Below, one piece after another: positions 17,803-26,417 of a stretch of 64,000 nt of DNA. The stretch spans positions 124,001 to 188,000 of the forward strand of contig NZ_VSMB01000002.1 of assembly GCF_009805705.1 (NCBI RefSeq). The letters run 5' to 3'. The position numbers were made by a program, and so were the translations under genes. This DNA comes from Ruania rhizosphaerae. GTDB taxonomy: Bacteria > Actinomycetota > Actinomycetes > Actinomycetales > Beutenbergiaceae. Each line of letters starts with the position of its first letter. Positions within the stretch are counted from its first letter, which is position 1. Below the pieces are notes generated by a model, which saw only the letters and a program-made list of their open reading frames with translations, was not told where the DNA came from and made no database searches.

Positions 17803-17844
17803 CGGTCCGGACCGAAATTAGCGGATTCTGCGGAGCCGTGTCAA
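17803..17844 (-). promoter_or_regulatory. Promoter with palindromic operator just downstream of the -10
   Basis: On the minus strand TTGACA (17844-17839), an 18-bp spacer and TAATTT (17820-17815) form a good promoter. Immediately after the -10 lies the perfect 12-bp palindrome CGGTCCGGACCG (17814-17803), where bound protein would cover the start site. The flanks match the 4446 copy: AACGGTCCGGACCGAAA here against AACGGTCCGGACCGTAA there. It drives the propeller gene. Confidence 0.8.
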
Positions 17845-17879
17845 CGACAGGTCGGTGTCAGTGGAGCGTCAGCGCAGGG

Positions 17880-18824
17880 TCAGACCCCGCGCACCGCACA
17901 CGCGGCGACGTGCACCACCCGGTCCCGCTCACTCTCGCTGAGCCCACCGGGACGCGCAGGATCGTGCGCGAACTCAGCCGGGATGCGACCTTCGGCAACG
18001 GCGATCCACGCCATGCGCTGGACGTACCCGTCGAACGGGTCACAGAAGGTCACCTCGGCAAGGGCATCGAGTGCGCGGGAGGCGCCAACGAGCCCCTCCC
18101 CCGTGCGGAACGCCCGCAGTGCGCGCACGGTGACACTCGTCGCCGCAGCGCCCAGGCCGACGAGCGCGCCGGTGGCACCCCAGAGCAGGGACGGCACGAA
18201 CATCCTGTCCTCACCGGTCAACACCGGCACCCCCAGTCGCTGCGCCGCGCGGATCCCACTCTGGCAGGCGATCGCGTCATGCATCCGGGCCGGCTTGAAC
18301 GCACGCACAGCCGGATGTGCGAGCACGGCCTCGCGCGTCGAATCGTCGTAAGGATGCAGGTAGAGGTCGAAGCCGATCAGCGGCAACCGACTCGACTGCG
18401 CGATCTCGTCGAGCCGCCGCACCTCGTTCCCGGGGTCGAGCGTGTGCTCGGGCGCGACCAGGAGCGCGGTCGCACCGGCACGCGCAGCTTCCTCGGGCCA
18501 CGCCGGGTCGTCACCCGGCCACACCGCTGTGACCACCTGGCCGCTGACATCGCGAGCACACGAGATGAGCTCAGAGCGTGCCTCGACGCCCAGGCGATCG
18601 CCGCGGCCGGTGTGCACGGCCACTGCCAGTCCGTCGACCCCGTCTTCGACCACACTGGCGAAGTACTCCCGTGCCACCTCAGGATCGATCGAACCGTCGG
18701 ACGCCGTCGGCGTCAGCACCGCGGCCAGACAGGCGGTCGGTGTCAGCGGAGCCGGTTCGATCACCTGCTCGAGTATTCCAGGTCGCCGCACCGCGGCAAT
18801 GCGCCACCACAGTCCACCGTTCAC
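17880..18824 (-). CDS. Dihydrodipicolinate synthase (DapA) superfamily protein
   Basis: A 314-residue member of the DapA/aldolase superfamily, the second in the island and clearly different from the 5553 protein. The candidate Schiff-base lysine is in VRAFKPARMHDA; the region before it (IGFDLYLHPYDDS) holds the usual aromatic residue. The start is uncertain. The GTG at 18824 gives an N-terminal tail of about 30 residues before the barrel begins at CLAAVLTPTASDG, and no clear ribosome-binding site is seen. The propeller gene follows on the same strand but has its own promoter in the 137-bp gap. A lyase or aldolase acting on a keto sugar acid is the likeliest job. Confidence 0.75.
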   Translation of the reverse strand: MNGGLWWRIAAVRRPGILEQVIEPAPLTPTACLAAVLTPTASDGSIDPEVAREYFASVVEDGVDGLAVAVHTGRGDRLGVEARSELISCARDVSGQVVTAVWPGDDPAWPEEAARAGATALLVAPEHTLDPGNEVRRLDEIAQSSRLPLIGFDLYLHPYDDSTREAVLAHPAVRAFKPARMHDAIACQSGIRAAQRLGVPVLTGEDRMFVPSLLWGATGALVGLGAAATSVTVRALRAFRTGEGLVGASRALDALAEVTFCDPFDGYVQRMAWIAVAEGRIPAEFAHDPARPGGLSESERDRVVHVAACAVRGV

Positions 18825-18945
18825 CGTACCGACGTCGGCGGTGGTTCTCAGCTCAGACGCGGCAGCTTGTGCGGTGGCCTGTTGTCATGGGACGACTGCG
18901 ATCAACCGCCTAGCCCAAGCCCCCCCTCGCGGAACCACTGAACCC
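18825..18945. other. Gap between the DapA-like gene and ycaQ-like gene
   Basis: This 121-bp stretch separates the start of the DapA-like gene from the end of the ycaQ-like gene. I see no gene, no strong hairpin and no copy of the island palindrome in it. It is the probable right-hand edge of the catabolic island. Confidence 0.5.
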
Positions 18946-20175
18946 TCACGCTGCCGCGAGCGCCCGCCCCACCGGCACCGCGAGATCCCCGCGGATGTCC
19001 TCCTCCGGCAGCACCTGATCCAGCCCGAGCCACGCGGCCATCTCCCGCAGCTCGGCCACGAGCTCCTCGGCCGTCTCGCCCGGGGCCTCCGGCTCGGCGA
19101 ACGCGGTTCGCACCAGCAGCGCGCCATGCTCGCGGTCGGCCTTCAGATCCACCCGGGCCACGAGCCGGTCTCCCAGTAGGAACGGCAGCACGTAGTAGCC
19201 ATGAGTGCGCTCCGCGGCCGGAGTGTAGATGCCGATGCGGTAGTGCATCCCGAACAGTTCCAGCAACCGGCGGCGTTCGAACACCAGTGGGTCGAACGGG
19301 GCGAGCAGTGCCCGGCCGCGGGTGCGGCGGGGAACCCGGGCCTCACGGTGCAGCACCAGCGAGCGCTCCCATCCACGCACGCTCACCTCCTCCAGCACGC
19401 CGTCAGCCACGAGTTCGGAGATCGCCCGCTGCGTATCGGCCACCGGCACCCGGAAGTAGTCCGCCAGGCAGCGCGCGGTCCCGATCCCGTGCGCACGTGC
19501 CGCGATCTCGACCAGGGTGCGCACCGCCGTCGGCCGATCCGGAACAGGTGCGGCGAGCACAGCCGGCGGCAGCACCCGCTCCGGTAGGTCGTAGGCCCGT
19601 TCGAACTGTGTGGTGCGGTGGGCCGCCATCACCCGGCCCCGCGCGAAGTGGGCCTCCAGTGCCTGCTTCGCGACGGTCCAGTTCCACCCCCAATGCTCAC
19701 GCCGACCGCTCTGGTGGCCGAGCCGTTCGTGCACCTGCGCGGCTGTGAGCGGGCCGTCGGAACCGACGATGTCGAGCACCACCACCATGGTCTCGGGGTG
19801 CTCTCGCCACAGCTGCTCGTCCAGACGTCGCATCCGCGGCGAATCCATCCGCCACCGCAGCGCCTGGTACGTGCTCGGCGAGACGTAGGAGGCCTCGTGT
19901 GCCCAGTACTCGACGAGCCGCCGGGGTCGGGCGGGTGTCCCCCGCGTCGCCCGGTCCAGCAGGGCGGGGTCATAGTTGCCCAGACGCGCCTGCAGCGGCA
20001 GCAGATGGGCACGCGCCAGCACGTTCACCGAGTCGATCTGCAGCACTCCCAGCCGGTCGATGGTGCGCTGCAGGTGCGCCATGGTCGGCCGCGGCGGCCG
20101 CAGCGTGGATCGGTCGAGCAGCTGCGCGGCCACGGCGATGCGGCGGGCCTGGCCGAGGGTGAGGGTGCGGGGCAT
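18946..20175 (-). CDS. YcaQ-family winged-helix DNA glycosylase
   Basis: A 409-residue member of the YcaQ/AlkX family, winged-helix DNA glycosylases that unhook interstrand crosslinks and remove bulky alkylated bases. The family's QxD catalytic signature is seen as Gln46-Ile-Asp48 in LGVLQIDSVNVL, and the conserved EYWAHEASYV is at about 89-98. The ATG at 20175 is chosen because MPRTLTLGQARRIA fits the family N-terminus; the open frame runs 60 codons further upstream with unlikely composition and through repeats. It lies downstream of hpf on the same strand. It is a housekeeping repair gene and not part of the glycan pathway. Confidence 0.85.
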   Translation of the reverse strand: MPRTLTLGQARRIAVAAQLLDRSTLRPPRPTMAHLQRTIDRLGVLQIDSVNVLARAHLLPLQARLGNYDPALLDRATRGTPARPRRLVEYWAHEASYVSPSTYQALRWRMDSPRMRRLDEQLWREHPETMVVVLDIVGSDGPLTAAQVHERLGHQSGRREHWGWNWTVAKQALEAHFARGRVMAAHRTTQFERAYDLPERVLPPAVLAAPVPDRPTAVRTLVEIAARAHGIGTARCLADYFRVPVADTQRAISELVADGVLEEVSVRGWERSLVLHREARVPRRTRGRALLAPFDPLVFERRRLLELFGMHYRIGIYTPAAERTHGYYVLPFLLGDRLVARVDLKADREHGALLVRTAFAEPEAPGETAEELVAELREMAAWLGLDQVLPEEDIRGDLAVPVGRALAAA

Positions 20176-20197
20176 GAGCGCCAGAGTAGGAGATCGC

Positions 20198-20275
20198 ACC
20201 GACACCAACCTCACCCGGGGTGAGTGCACCGTCGATGATCGGGCCAGGACCGACGTCAACCTCACCCCCGGTGAG
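20198..20275. repeat. Two 27-bp direct repeats, each with a CTCACC/GGTGAG palindrome
   Basis: Copies at 20198-20224 and 20249-20275 read ACCGACNNCAACCTCACC...GGTGAG, start 51 bp apart and differ at only a few positions. Each contains an inverted repeat CTCACC-N3-GGTGAG. Further CCGGTGA units follow at about 20283 and 20298. They lie just upstream of the ycaQ-like gene and could be its operator; 51 bp is close to five helical turns, so two dimers would sit on one face. Confidence 0.7.
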
Positions 20276-20314
20276 GATGCTGCCGGTGAGGATGCTCCCG
20301 GTGACACACAGCGA

Positions 20315-20344
20315 CGCCGGCCGACCCTCGCGGATCGACCGGCG
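20315..20344 (-). terminator. Probable hpf terminator
   Basis: An inverted repeat CGCCGGCCGA / TCGACCGGCG with one mismatch and a 10-nt loop lies 25 bp past the hpf stop codon on the minus strand. It would separate hpf from ycaQ transcription. Confidence 0.6.
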
Positions 20345-20369
20345 CCGCCGGACACGTCAGAGTGGAACG

Positions 20370-21056
20370 TCAGGCTGTGGCCTCCACGTGCGCCAACTCG
20401 GTGGCCTCATAGTTGAGCCGGATCACTCCATAGGTCCATCCACGCCGGTTGTAGACCACGCACGGCTGCATCGTCTCGGAGTCGACGAACAGGTAGAACG
20501 GGTGCCCCACGAGTTCCATCTCCGCGAGCGCCTGGTCAACGGTCATCGGCGCGGTCTCGTGCACCTTCTGCCGGATCACCACGGGTGAGTCGCCCAACTG
20601 GGCCTCGACCGCCACGCCTGGCTCGGTCGGAGCATGCGGGGTGAAGGCATCCTCGTCCTCGGGAACGTGATTGGTCGACTCCTGAGTCGGCGCCTTCAGG
20701 TCAGTCAGCGCCTCCAGGTCCGGCGCAGGCATAGGTTCTGGGCGCCGTCCGTGGTGGGACTTGCGCCGATCCCGAGCGCGTCGCAATCGCTCGAGCAGTT
20801 TCGCGGTGGCCAGATCGAGTGCGCCGTACCTATCCGACGCTGCCGCCTCCGCCCGCACCACCGGACCCTTGGCCCGGACGGTGAGCTCCACACGTTCGGC
20901 CCGCTCCGCCAGTCGCGGGTTGTTCTCGTGGGACACCTCGACGTCGACGCGCTGGGCGTAGGGAGACAGCTGCGGCACCTTGGCCAGCTTCTCCTCGACG
21001 TGGCGCCGGAAGCGTTCCGGCACCTCGGTGTGACGGCTGACCACGACGATCTCCAT
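20370..21056 (-). CDS. hpf: Ribosome hibernation promoting factor, long form
   Basis: A 228-residue long-form HPF (RaiA/YfiA family). It binds the decoding region of the 30S subunit and pairs ribosomes into inactive 100S dimers in stationary phase. The N-terminal S30AE domain spans about 1-105 (starting MEIVVVSRHTEVPERFRRH). A charged linker follows, then the C-terminal dimerisation domain (about 165-228, FYLFVDSETMQPCVVYNRR). The ATG at 21056 has a clear GGAGG upstream and fits the family start; an upstream in-frame start adds 14 unlikely residues. In most actinobacteria it lies close to secA, but here the glycan island lies between. Confidence 0.95.
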   Translation of the reverse strand: MEIVVVSRHTEVPERFRRHVEEKLAKVPQLSPYAQRVDVEVSHENNPRLAERAERVELTVRAKGPVVRAEAAASDRYGALDLATAKLLERLRRARDRRKSHHGRRPEPMPAPDLEALTDLKAPTQESTNHVPEDEDAFTPHAPTEPGVAVEAQLGDSPVVIRQKVHETAPMTVDQALAEMELVGHPFYLFVDSETMQPCVVYNRRGWTYGVIRLNYEATELAHVEATA

Positions 21057-21232
21057 GACGAACCTCCACAGGTCTATCTGGGGCGTTCCCGGAGGCACCT
21101 GAGCCTCGGGACGAAAGAGTCGCCGCGTGCTGGTGACGCGGCGTCGTGCTAGACGGCATCACCTCCCCTTCCCCGGCTCCGGCGGCAAGAAGTGCCGATC
21201 TCGGTTGCGGGGTGGAGCTCCATGACATGACG
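21057..21232. promoter_or_regulatory. hpf upstream region with comF 3' hairpin
   Basis: This 176-bp gap between comF and hpf must hold the hpf promoter. A perfect hairpin CGCCGCGT / ACGCGGCG with a 7-nt loop (21121-21143) may end comF transcription. I cannot assign a convincing -10/-35 pair. Confidence 0.5.
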
Positions 21233-22021
21233 CTAGTCCACACCGGGCCGATGCGACAGTCGAAGCGCCGACGCGTTCTCACCGGGCGCCGCAGTGGCCG
21301 CGAGCACCACCGCCCCGAGCACGTTCGCACCCGCCCGCTGCAGGCTGACCCGTGCGGCGTCGAGGGTGGCACCGGTGGTGACGACGTCGTCGACCAGCAG
21401 GCACGCCGTACCCTCCGGGACGGGCCCCAGGCACCGCACGGCAGCACCGGTGCTGCGCCGGCGTGCGCGGGCACCCAGGGCATGCCCCGACCCACCCCGC
21501 CGCCGCAACAGGTCAGCCACCCACACCGACCGCCCGGACTCCTGCGCCAGCGACTGCGCCACCGCACGGGCGAGGGTCAGGGCTACGAGCCGTCGCCGCC
21601 ATCGTCTCCGCCAGCCCGACGGCGCGGGCACCACCACCAGTGCCGGATCACCCCGATCAGGCACTGGGTCCGCAAGCAGATCCCCGGCGAGACCGGCCAC
21701 GGCGCCGGCCATCAGTGCCGCGACCGGCCGGTCCAGATCGGCTCGCCCGCCGGACTTCCATGCGAGCACCACCCGCCGCACCGGTCCGGTGTAGTCGGCC
21801 AGAGTCCACACCGGCAGCCCGAGCGCCGGCAGTTGGTCGTCGACTCCGAGGAACACCGTGCCCTCCTCGCACCGTCGCGGCGGCCCGCTCAGCAGCCGCC
21901 TGCAGCGCCGGCACAGGGTGACGTCGGGTGCGTCACAGCCGGGACAGCTGCGCGGCAGCACGAGCGCGAGCAGGTCGTGCACGGGGGCGAGGAGCCATGC
22001 CACGGTTGCGGTCGCCGTCAT
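21233..22021 (-). CDS. comF: ComF family phosphoribosyltransferase-like protein
   Basis: A 262-residue ComF-family protein. Four cysteines (Cys26, Cys29, Cys37, Cys40 in CPGC...CRRC) form the usual N-terminal zinc motif. A type I phosphoribosyltransferase PRPP loop, CLLVDDVVTTGATL, lies near the C-terminus. ComF proteins aid DNA uptake in competent bacteria; their role in actinobacteria is not settled. The ATG at 22021 gives the standard length; the frame extends 70 codons upstream but with shadow-like composition. It lies between lpqB and hpf, exactly as in mycobacteria. Confidence 0.88.
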   Translation of the reverse strand: MTATATVAWLLAPVHDLLALVLPRSCPGCDAPDVTLCRRCRRLLSGPPRRCEEGTVFLGVDDQLPALGLPVWTLADYTGPVRRVVLAWKSGGRADLDRPVAALMAGAVAGLAGDLLADPVPDRGDPALVVVPAPSGWRRRWRRRLVALTLARAVAQSLAQESGRSVWVADLLRRRGGSGHALGARARRRSTGAAVRCLGPVPEGTACLLVDDVVTTGATLDAARVSLQRAGANVLGAVVLAATAAPGENASALRLSHRPGVD

Positions 22022-22182
22022 GGGGTCAGCGTGGCCCACGACGGCGCAGCTCGCCCTGGTCCACCCGCTCACTGTGGATACAGGTGCACCGAGCAGGCCG
22101 GCGGGGGCCCTGACGCGATCGACCGGTAGGCGTCGGCCTGGGGCACCAAGCGCCCCGGGCCGGCGTATCCCGGTCGATCCGG

Positions 22183-23886
22183 TCAGCCGGCGAAGGTGGG
22201 GTCGTGCGCCCCGGAGGCCACCTGGGCCCACCCGTTCCCCGACCGGCCGTACAGCACCCCGTCCTCGGTGGTGAGGAACAGATCGCGTTCACCGCTACCG
22301 GCGGCGATCCGGACCGTGCCCGCCACGCTGGGCAATCGGGTGAGGGGACCGCCGAGGGTGACCAGGTGCACCGTCTCGGTCTCACGGCTCGTGCCGAGCA
22401 CCGCCACGGTGACCGGATCGACCCAGACGACGTCGGTGATCTCCTCGATGCCGCGGGCGGGGGCCAGGGAGGCACCGAGCGCCTCGGGGACGCCGTCGGC
22501 CGAGCGCACCACGGAGAACACGAGGAGCTGGCTCGCCCCGTCGTCCTCGACCACGACGGCGAGCCGGGCGCCGTCACGGCTGACGCGCAATGCGCGCACC
22601 TGCTGGTCCTCGAGCGTGGCGGCAGTCACCGTCAGGGCCCCTCCCCCGGGCTGGACCACGACGAGTTCACCCGAGTTGTCCTGCTCCCCGGTCCAGATCC
22701 ATCCGCCGGGTCCGTAGGAGGGGGCGAGCAGCTCCCGTCCGGTGTAGAGCTGGTCCGCGCCCTGGCCGGCCGAAGGCACGGTGAGCAGGACCGAGCCGCT
22801 GGCCAGCGCCACTGTGGGGCCGTCGTCGTAGGGGACAGCCGGATCGGACAGTGCCAGCTGCCCGAGGTCGACGGCGTCGGACACAGGCACCAGCTCTGAG
22901 CCGTTGAACGTGGCGAGCAGGTCCTCGTCGGTGAGCACGAGGGGCGCCCGCCCGGTGGGCCGGTTCACCACGAGGTCGGTGCGCTCCTGGCCGTCCAACG
23001 CGACGCCGTCGACCGTCACCGTGGCCGATTGAACCTGCGGCAGCGCGGTGAGGGTCCGGCTGATCTGGGCCAGCAGCAGGCCGCGGTCATCGGTTCCGGC
23101 CGAGCGCACTTCGGGGGTCAGCGGTACTGTCGCCACCCCTCCGGAGACGGTGACCGAGTCGATGGACAGGGCGGTACCGGCCGGGATCGCGGAGACGACG
23201 GCGGGGCTGAGCCACTCGGAGGCGCCGGCGAGCAGGCTGCGCATCACGTACGTGGCGGCGTTGCGCTGCGGGAACCAGCGCACGTCCGGCACCAGCGCCG
23301 TCTGGTCGGAGGAGACGAAGTAGAGCGCACTCTGGCGGTAGAGCGTGCTGAAGTTGACCTCGGAGATCAGGATCCCGTCGGGCAGCGTGTCGATCCGCCA
23401 CTCCCCGTCCTCGTCCTGTTCCAGCTCGTAGGTGAGCGTGCTGGTGGCGCCGGGGCTGGCCGGCGTGTACACCCCGACGGCGTCCACGGTGGCTGCCACT
23501 GTGGCGGTCACCTCGATCACGCCCTCCTCGGGCTCTGCGAACCGCAGCGGCGCCGAACCGTCGTAGATGAGCACCTGCGCGGCCGGTGCCCACGGCCCTT
23601 TCGCGGCATCGGTCAGGTACTCGCGCGCCTGCACGTAGTCGTCGGAGCTGCCGGCCACGGCAGCCGAGTGGAAGCCACGCACGATGCTGGCCGGTGGGTC
23701 ACCCGGGTTCGGGGCCTCACCGGCCACGTACCCGACCCCCTCGTCGATACCGGCCTCCACCCCTTCTTCAACCGGTCCGGAGGTCGGCACGCGTGCACAT
23801 CCGGAGACCACCAGCAGGGCCGTGATCGCCGCGGCAACCACGGCACGGACCGGCCAGTACTCCCCCGTGCCACGCGCGTGCCTCAT
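22183..23886 (-). CDS. lpqB: Lipoprotein LpqB, MtrAB-associated
   Basis: A 567-residue lipoprotein. Lipobox VSGC places the lipidated cysteine at residue 30, followed by ARVPTSGPVEEG, the typical LpqB start. A GerMN domain (about 200-330) precedes a C-terminal beta-propeller. LpqB sits outside the membrane, binds the extracellular part of the MtrB kinase and modulates the MtrA response that controls cell division and wall synthesis. Its ATG overlaps the mtrB stop in an ATGA junction (23883-23886), so the three genes form one operon. Confidence 0.95.
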   Translation of the reverse strand: MRHARGTGEYWPVRAVVAAAITALLVVSGCARVPTSGPVEEGVEAGIDEGVGYVAGEAPNPGDPPASIVRGFHSAAVAGSSDDYVQAREYLTDAAKGPWAPAAQVLIYDGSAPLRFAEPEEGVIEVTATVAATVDAVGVYTPASPGATSTLTYELEQDEDGEWRIDTLPDGILISEVNFSTLYRQSALYFVSSDQTALVPDVRWFPQRNAATYVMRSLLAGASEWLSPAVVSAIPAGTALSIDSVTVSGGVATVPLTPEVRSAGTDDRGLLLAQISRTLTALPQVQSATVTVDGVALDGQERTDLVVNRPTGRAPLVLTDEDLLATFNGSELVPVSDAVDLGQLALSDPAVPYDDGPTVALASGSVLLTVPSAGQGADQLYTGRELLAPSYGPGGWIWTGEQDNSGELVVVQPGGGALTVTAATLEDQQVRALRVSRDGARLAVVVEDDGASQLLVFSVVRSADGVPEALGASLAPARGIEEITDVVWVDPVTVAVLGTSRETETVHLVTLGGPLTRLPSVAGTVRIAAGSGERDLFLTTEDGVLYGRSGNGWAQVASGAHDPTFAG

Positions 23887-25646
23887 CGGTCCTCCTCCAC
23901 TGACTGCCCCGGCATCTCGCTGCCCTCCCACGGGCCGAGCATCTCCCCTCGTGCTGGTGTCATCAGCGGTGGGAGCGCCGCCGGCCCCGAGGGATCTGCC
24001 TCACGCACCGGCGCCTCCTCCGCGGGGTCGGGCCCCAGCGGCAGCGGCGGCGTGCCCACCTCCTGACCAGCGCGGCGTGGCACGGTGAGACGGAAGGCCG
24101 CACCGTCACCGGGCCTGCCCCAGGCTTCCAAGGTGCCACCGTGCAGCCGTGCGTCTTCCAGAGCGATCGCCAGCCCGAGCCCGGTTCCACCGAGGGTGCG
24201 CGTCCGGGCGGGGTCGGCCCGCCAGAAGCGGTCGAAGACGCGTTCGGCCTCCGGTGCGGTCATCCCGATCCCGTGGTCGCGCACGACCGCGGCGACCGCT
24301 GTGGCGTGCACGCCTACGCGCACCTCGATCGGTTCACCCTCACCGTGCTCGACGGCATTGACGAGCAGGTTGCGCAGCACCCGCTCGACCCGCCGGGTGT
24401 CCATATCCGCCGTGCATGCCTCGTCGGGCATGTGCAGCACGATGTGCGAACCGCGTTCGACGGCGAGGGGCTCGGTGATGCCGACCACCCGCTCGACGAC
24501 CGTCCGCAAGTCGGCCTCCTCCACGTCCAGCACGGCAGCGCCGGCGTCGAAGCGGGAGATCTCCAGCAGGTCCACCAGCAAGCTCTCGAACCGGTCCAGC
24601 TGGGTCTGCAGCAGCTCGGCGGAACGCGCCTGGACCGGTGGCAGGTCGGCGCGGGCGCGATAGAGCACCTCAGCTGCCATGCGCACGGTGCTCAGCGGGG
24701 TGCGCAGCTCGTGGGAGACGTCCGAGACGAACCGCTGCTGCATCCGGGAGAGTGCCGCGAGCCGTTCGATCTGGTCCTGCAGGCTGGTGGCCATCTCATT
24801 GAAGGAACGTCCCAGCCGCGCGAGCTCATCGTGGCCGCGCACCTGCATGCGTTCGGTCAGGTTGCCGTCGGCGAGCAGCTCCGCGGTCCGGGCCGCCTGC
24901 TGCACCGGGTCGAGAACGCGGCGGGTGATGTACCACGTCATCACCACCAGCAGCACGGCGAGGGTCACGGCACCGACGGCGAGCACACGCTGCAGCAGGT
25001 CGAGCTGGGCCTGCTGGGCGGAGAGGGAGTAGACCATGAACAGCTGGTAGTTCCCCGCCACTGGGATCGTCACCGGAGATCCGACGACGATGCCGGGCAC
25101 CTCCTCGGCGGCGGGCCCTGGCAGCGCGATCGACTGCCACTGCTGGAAGTTCTGGTCGGCGATCTCGGCCTGCAGCTCCTCCTCGATCACGCTCCGCAGT
25201 GACTGGTCGGTGGCCGGCGGGAGGATAGCCGCTCCGGTCGTGGACCCCGGGGCAGGCAGCAGCAGTGCTCCTTCCGAGTCGGCAGCCGTGGCCTGGATGG
25301 ACTCCACCATGTCGTTGGCGAGCAGTTGGGCGTCCTGCGCGGTGCTCACCGTGGCGCCGTCGAAGCGACGCTGCGCCTGTTCGGCCCGGTTGGCGGCGTC
25401 GACGAGCACCTGGTCCCGGCGCTGCTCGAACAGGCCGTCGCGCACCTGATCCGAGAGCACTGTGGCCAGCAGTGCGAGCGCCACGGTGCCCACCACCACG
25501 GTGAAGAAGGCCACCCGCAGGCGCAGCGATCTGCTCCAGGCCCGCCGGCCGAACCGGGTGTAGGCCATGGCCCGCGCACCGGCATGACGCAGCCGCCGTG
25601 CCACCGGGGCCGGTTCGCCGCGGGCGACGGGTGGCGGACCGGTCAC
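23883..25646 (-). CDS. mtrB: Sensor histidine kinase MtrB
   Basis: A 587-residue membrane sensor kinase. There is a first helix at about 43-65, an extracellular sensor of about 150 residues and a second helix at about 220-240. HAMP (DPVQQAARTAELLADGNLTERM), dimerisation with phospho-acceptor His312 in SDVSHELRTPLS, and an ATPase domain with GTGLGLAIA follow. The proline-rich C-terminal tail is about 70 residues. It phosphorylates MtrA. The GTG at 25646 overlaps the mtrA stop (GTGA) and gives an extended N-terminus; an internal ATG at residue 28 (MAYTRFGRR) is an alternative. Confidence 0.95.
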   Translation of the reverse strand: MTGPPPVARGEPAPVARRLRHAGARAMAYTRFGRRAWSRSLRLRVAFFTVVVGTVALALLATVLSDQVRDGLFEQRRDQVLVDAANRAEQAQRRFDGATVSTAQDAQLLANDMVESIQATAADSEGALLLPAPGSTTGAAILPPATDQSLRSVIEEELQAEIADQNFQQWQSIALPGPAAEEVPGIVVGSPVTIPVAGNYQLFMVYSLSAQQAQLDLLQRVLAVGAVTLAVLLVVMTWYITRRVLDPVQQAARTAELLADGNLTERMQVRGHDELARLGRSFNEMATSLQDQIERLAALSRMQQRFVSDVSHELRTPLSTVRMAAEVLYRARADLPPVQARSAELLQTQLDRFESLLVDLLEISRFDAGAAVLDVEEADLRTVVERVVGITEPLAVERGSHIVLHMPDEACTADMDTRRVERVLRNLLVNAVEHGEGEPIEVRVGVHATAVAAVVRDHGIGMTAPEAERVFDRFWRADPARTRTLGGTGLGLAIALEDARLHGGTLEAWGRPGDGAAFRLTVPRRAGQEVGTPPLPLGPDPAEEAPVREADPSGPAALPPLMTPARGEMLGPWEGSEMPGQSVEEDR

Positions 25647-26326
25647 TGGACCGGGGTGCCCGCCCGGTACCCGACGCCTCGGACGGTTACAACCACGTGC
25701 GGGTTCTCCGGGTCGCGTTCGACCTTGGCCCGCAGCCGCTGCACGTGCACGTTCACCAGCCGGGTGTCGGCCTGATGCCGGTATCCCCACACCTGCTCCA
25801 GCAGCACCTCCCGGGAGAAGACCTGCCAGGGTTTGCGTGCGAGGGCCACCAGCAGGTCGAACTCCAGCGGCGTCAGGCCGATGGTCTCCTCACCGCGGCT
25901 GACCCGGTGGCCGGGCACGTCGACCACGAGGTCGCCGATCAGCAACCGCTCGGCGCCGTCGGTCTCCCGGTTGCGCAGCCGCGCTCGCACGCGGGCCACG
26001 AGCTCGGTGGGTTTGGCGGGTTTGGTGATGTAGTCATCGGCTCCCGCCTCGAGCCCCTCGACGACGTCGGTGGTCTCCCCCTTGGCGGTCAGCATGATGA
26101 TCGGGACCCCGGACTCGATGCGGATGCGGCGGCAGATCTCGATGCCGTCCATGCCCGGGAGCATCAGATCGAGCAGGACGAGATCCGGTTGGGCGGAGTG
26201 AAAGGCCTCCAATGCCTTGGAACCGTTCGAGCAGAACTCGGTCTCGAACCCCTCCGACTGCAGGACGATGCCGATCATCTCCGCGAGCGCGGCATCGTCG
26301 TCGACCACCAAGACGCGTGCGTTCAT
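25643..26326 (-). CDS. mtrA: Response regulator MtrA
   Basis: A 227-residue OmpR-type response regulator. Receiver domain: acidic pocket DDD at 9-11, phospho-acceptor Asp53 in LLDLMLPGMD, Lys in YITKPAKP. The C-terminal winged helix reads GLTPLEFDLLVALARKPWQV and ends VVTVRGVGYRAG. MtrA is an essential or near-essential actinobacterial regulator of division, wall hydrolases and osmotic response. The ATG at 26326 gives exactly the family length. It is divergent from the membrane-protein gene at 26418 across 91 bp. Confidence 0.96.
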   Translation of the reverse strand: MNARVLVVDDDAALAEMIGIVLQSEGFETEFCSNGSKALEAFHSAQPDLVLLDLMLPGMDGIEICRRIRIESGVPIIMLTAKGETTDVVEGLEAGADDYITKPAKPTELVARVRARLRNRETDGAERLLIGDLVVDVPGHRVSRGEETIGLTPLEFDLLVALARKPWQVFSREVLLEQVWGYRHQADTRLVNVHVQRLRAKVERDPENPHVVVTVRGVGYRAGTPVQ

Positions 26327-26417
26327 GCCCCTATCGTGACACTTCCTGTTCGCGGATGCCCGGACCGGCGCACGTGCGAAGATGGCAGGAGGGACCTGAA
26401 GCAGTGAGAGGAACGCG

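Noticed and set aside
20176-20355. A 60-codon N-terminal extension of the YcaQ-like protein
   Set aside because: It would translate through the 27-bp repeats and has no family counterpart; the ATG at 20175 gives the normal start.
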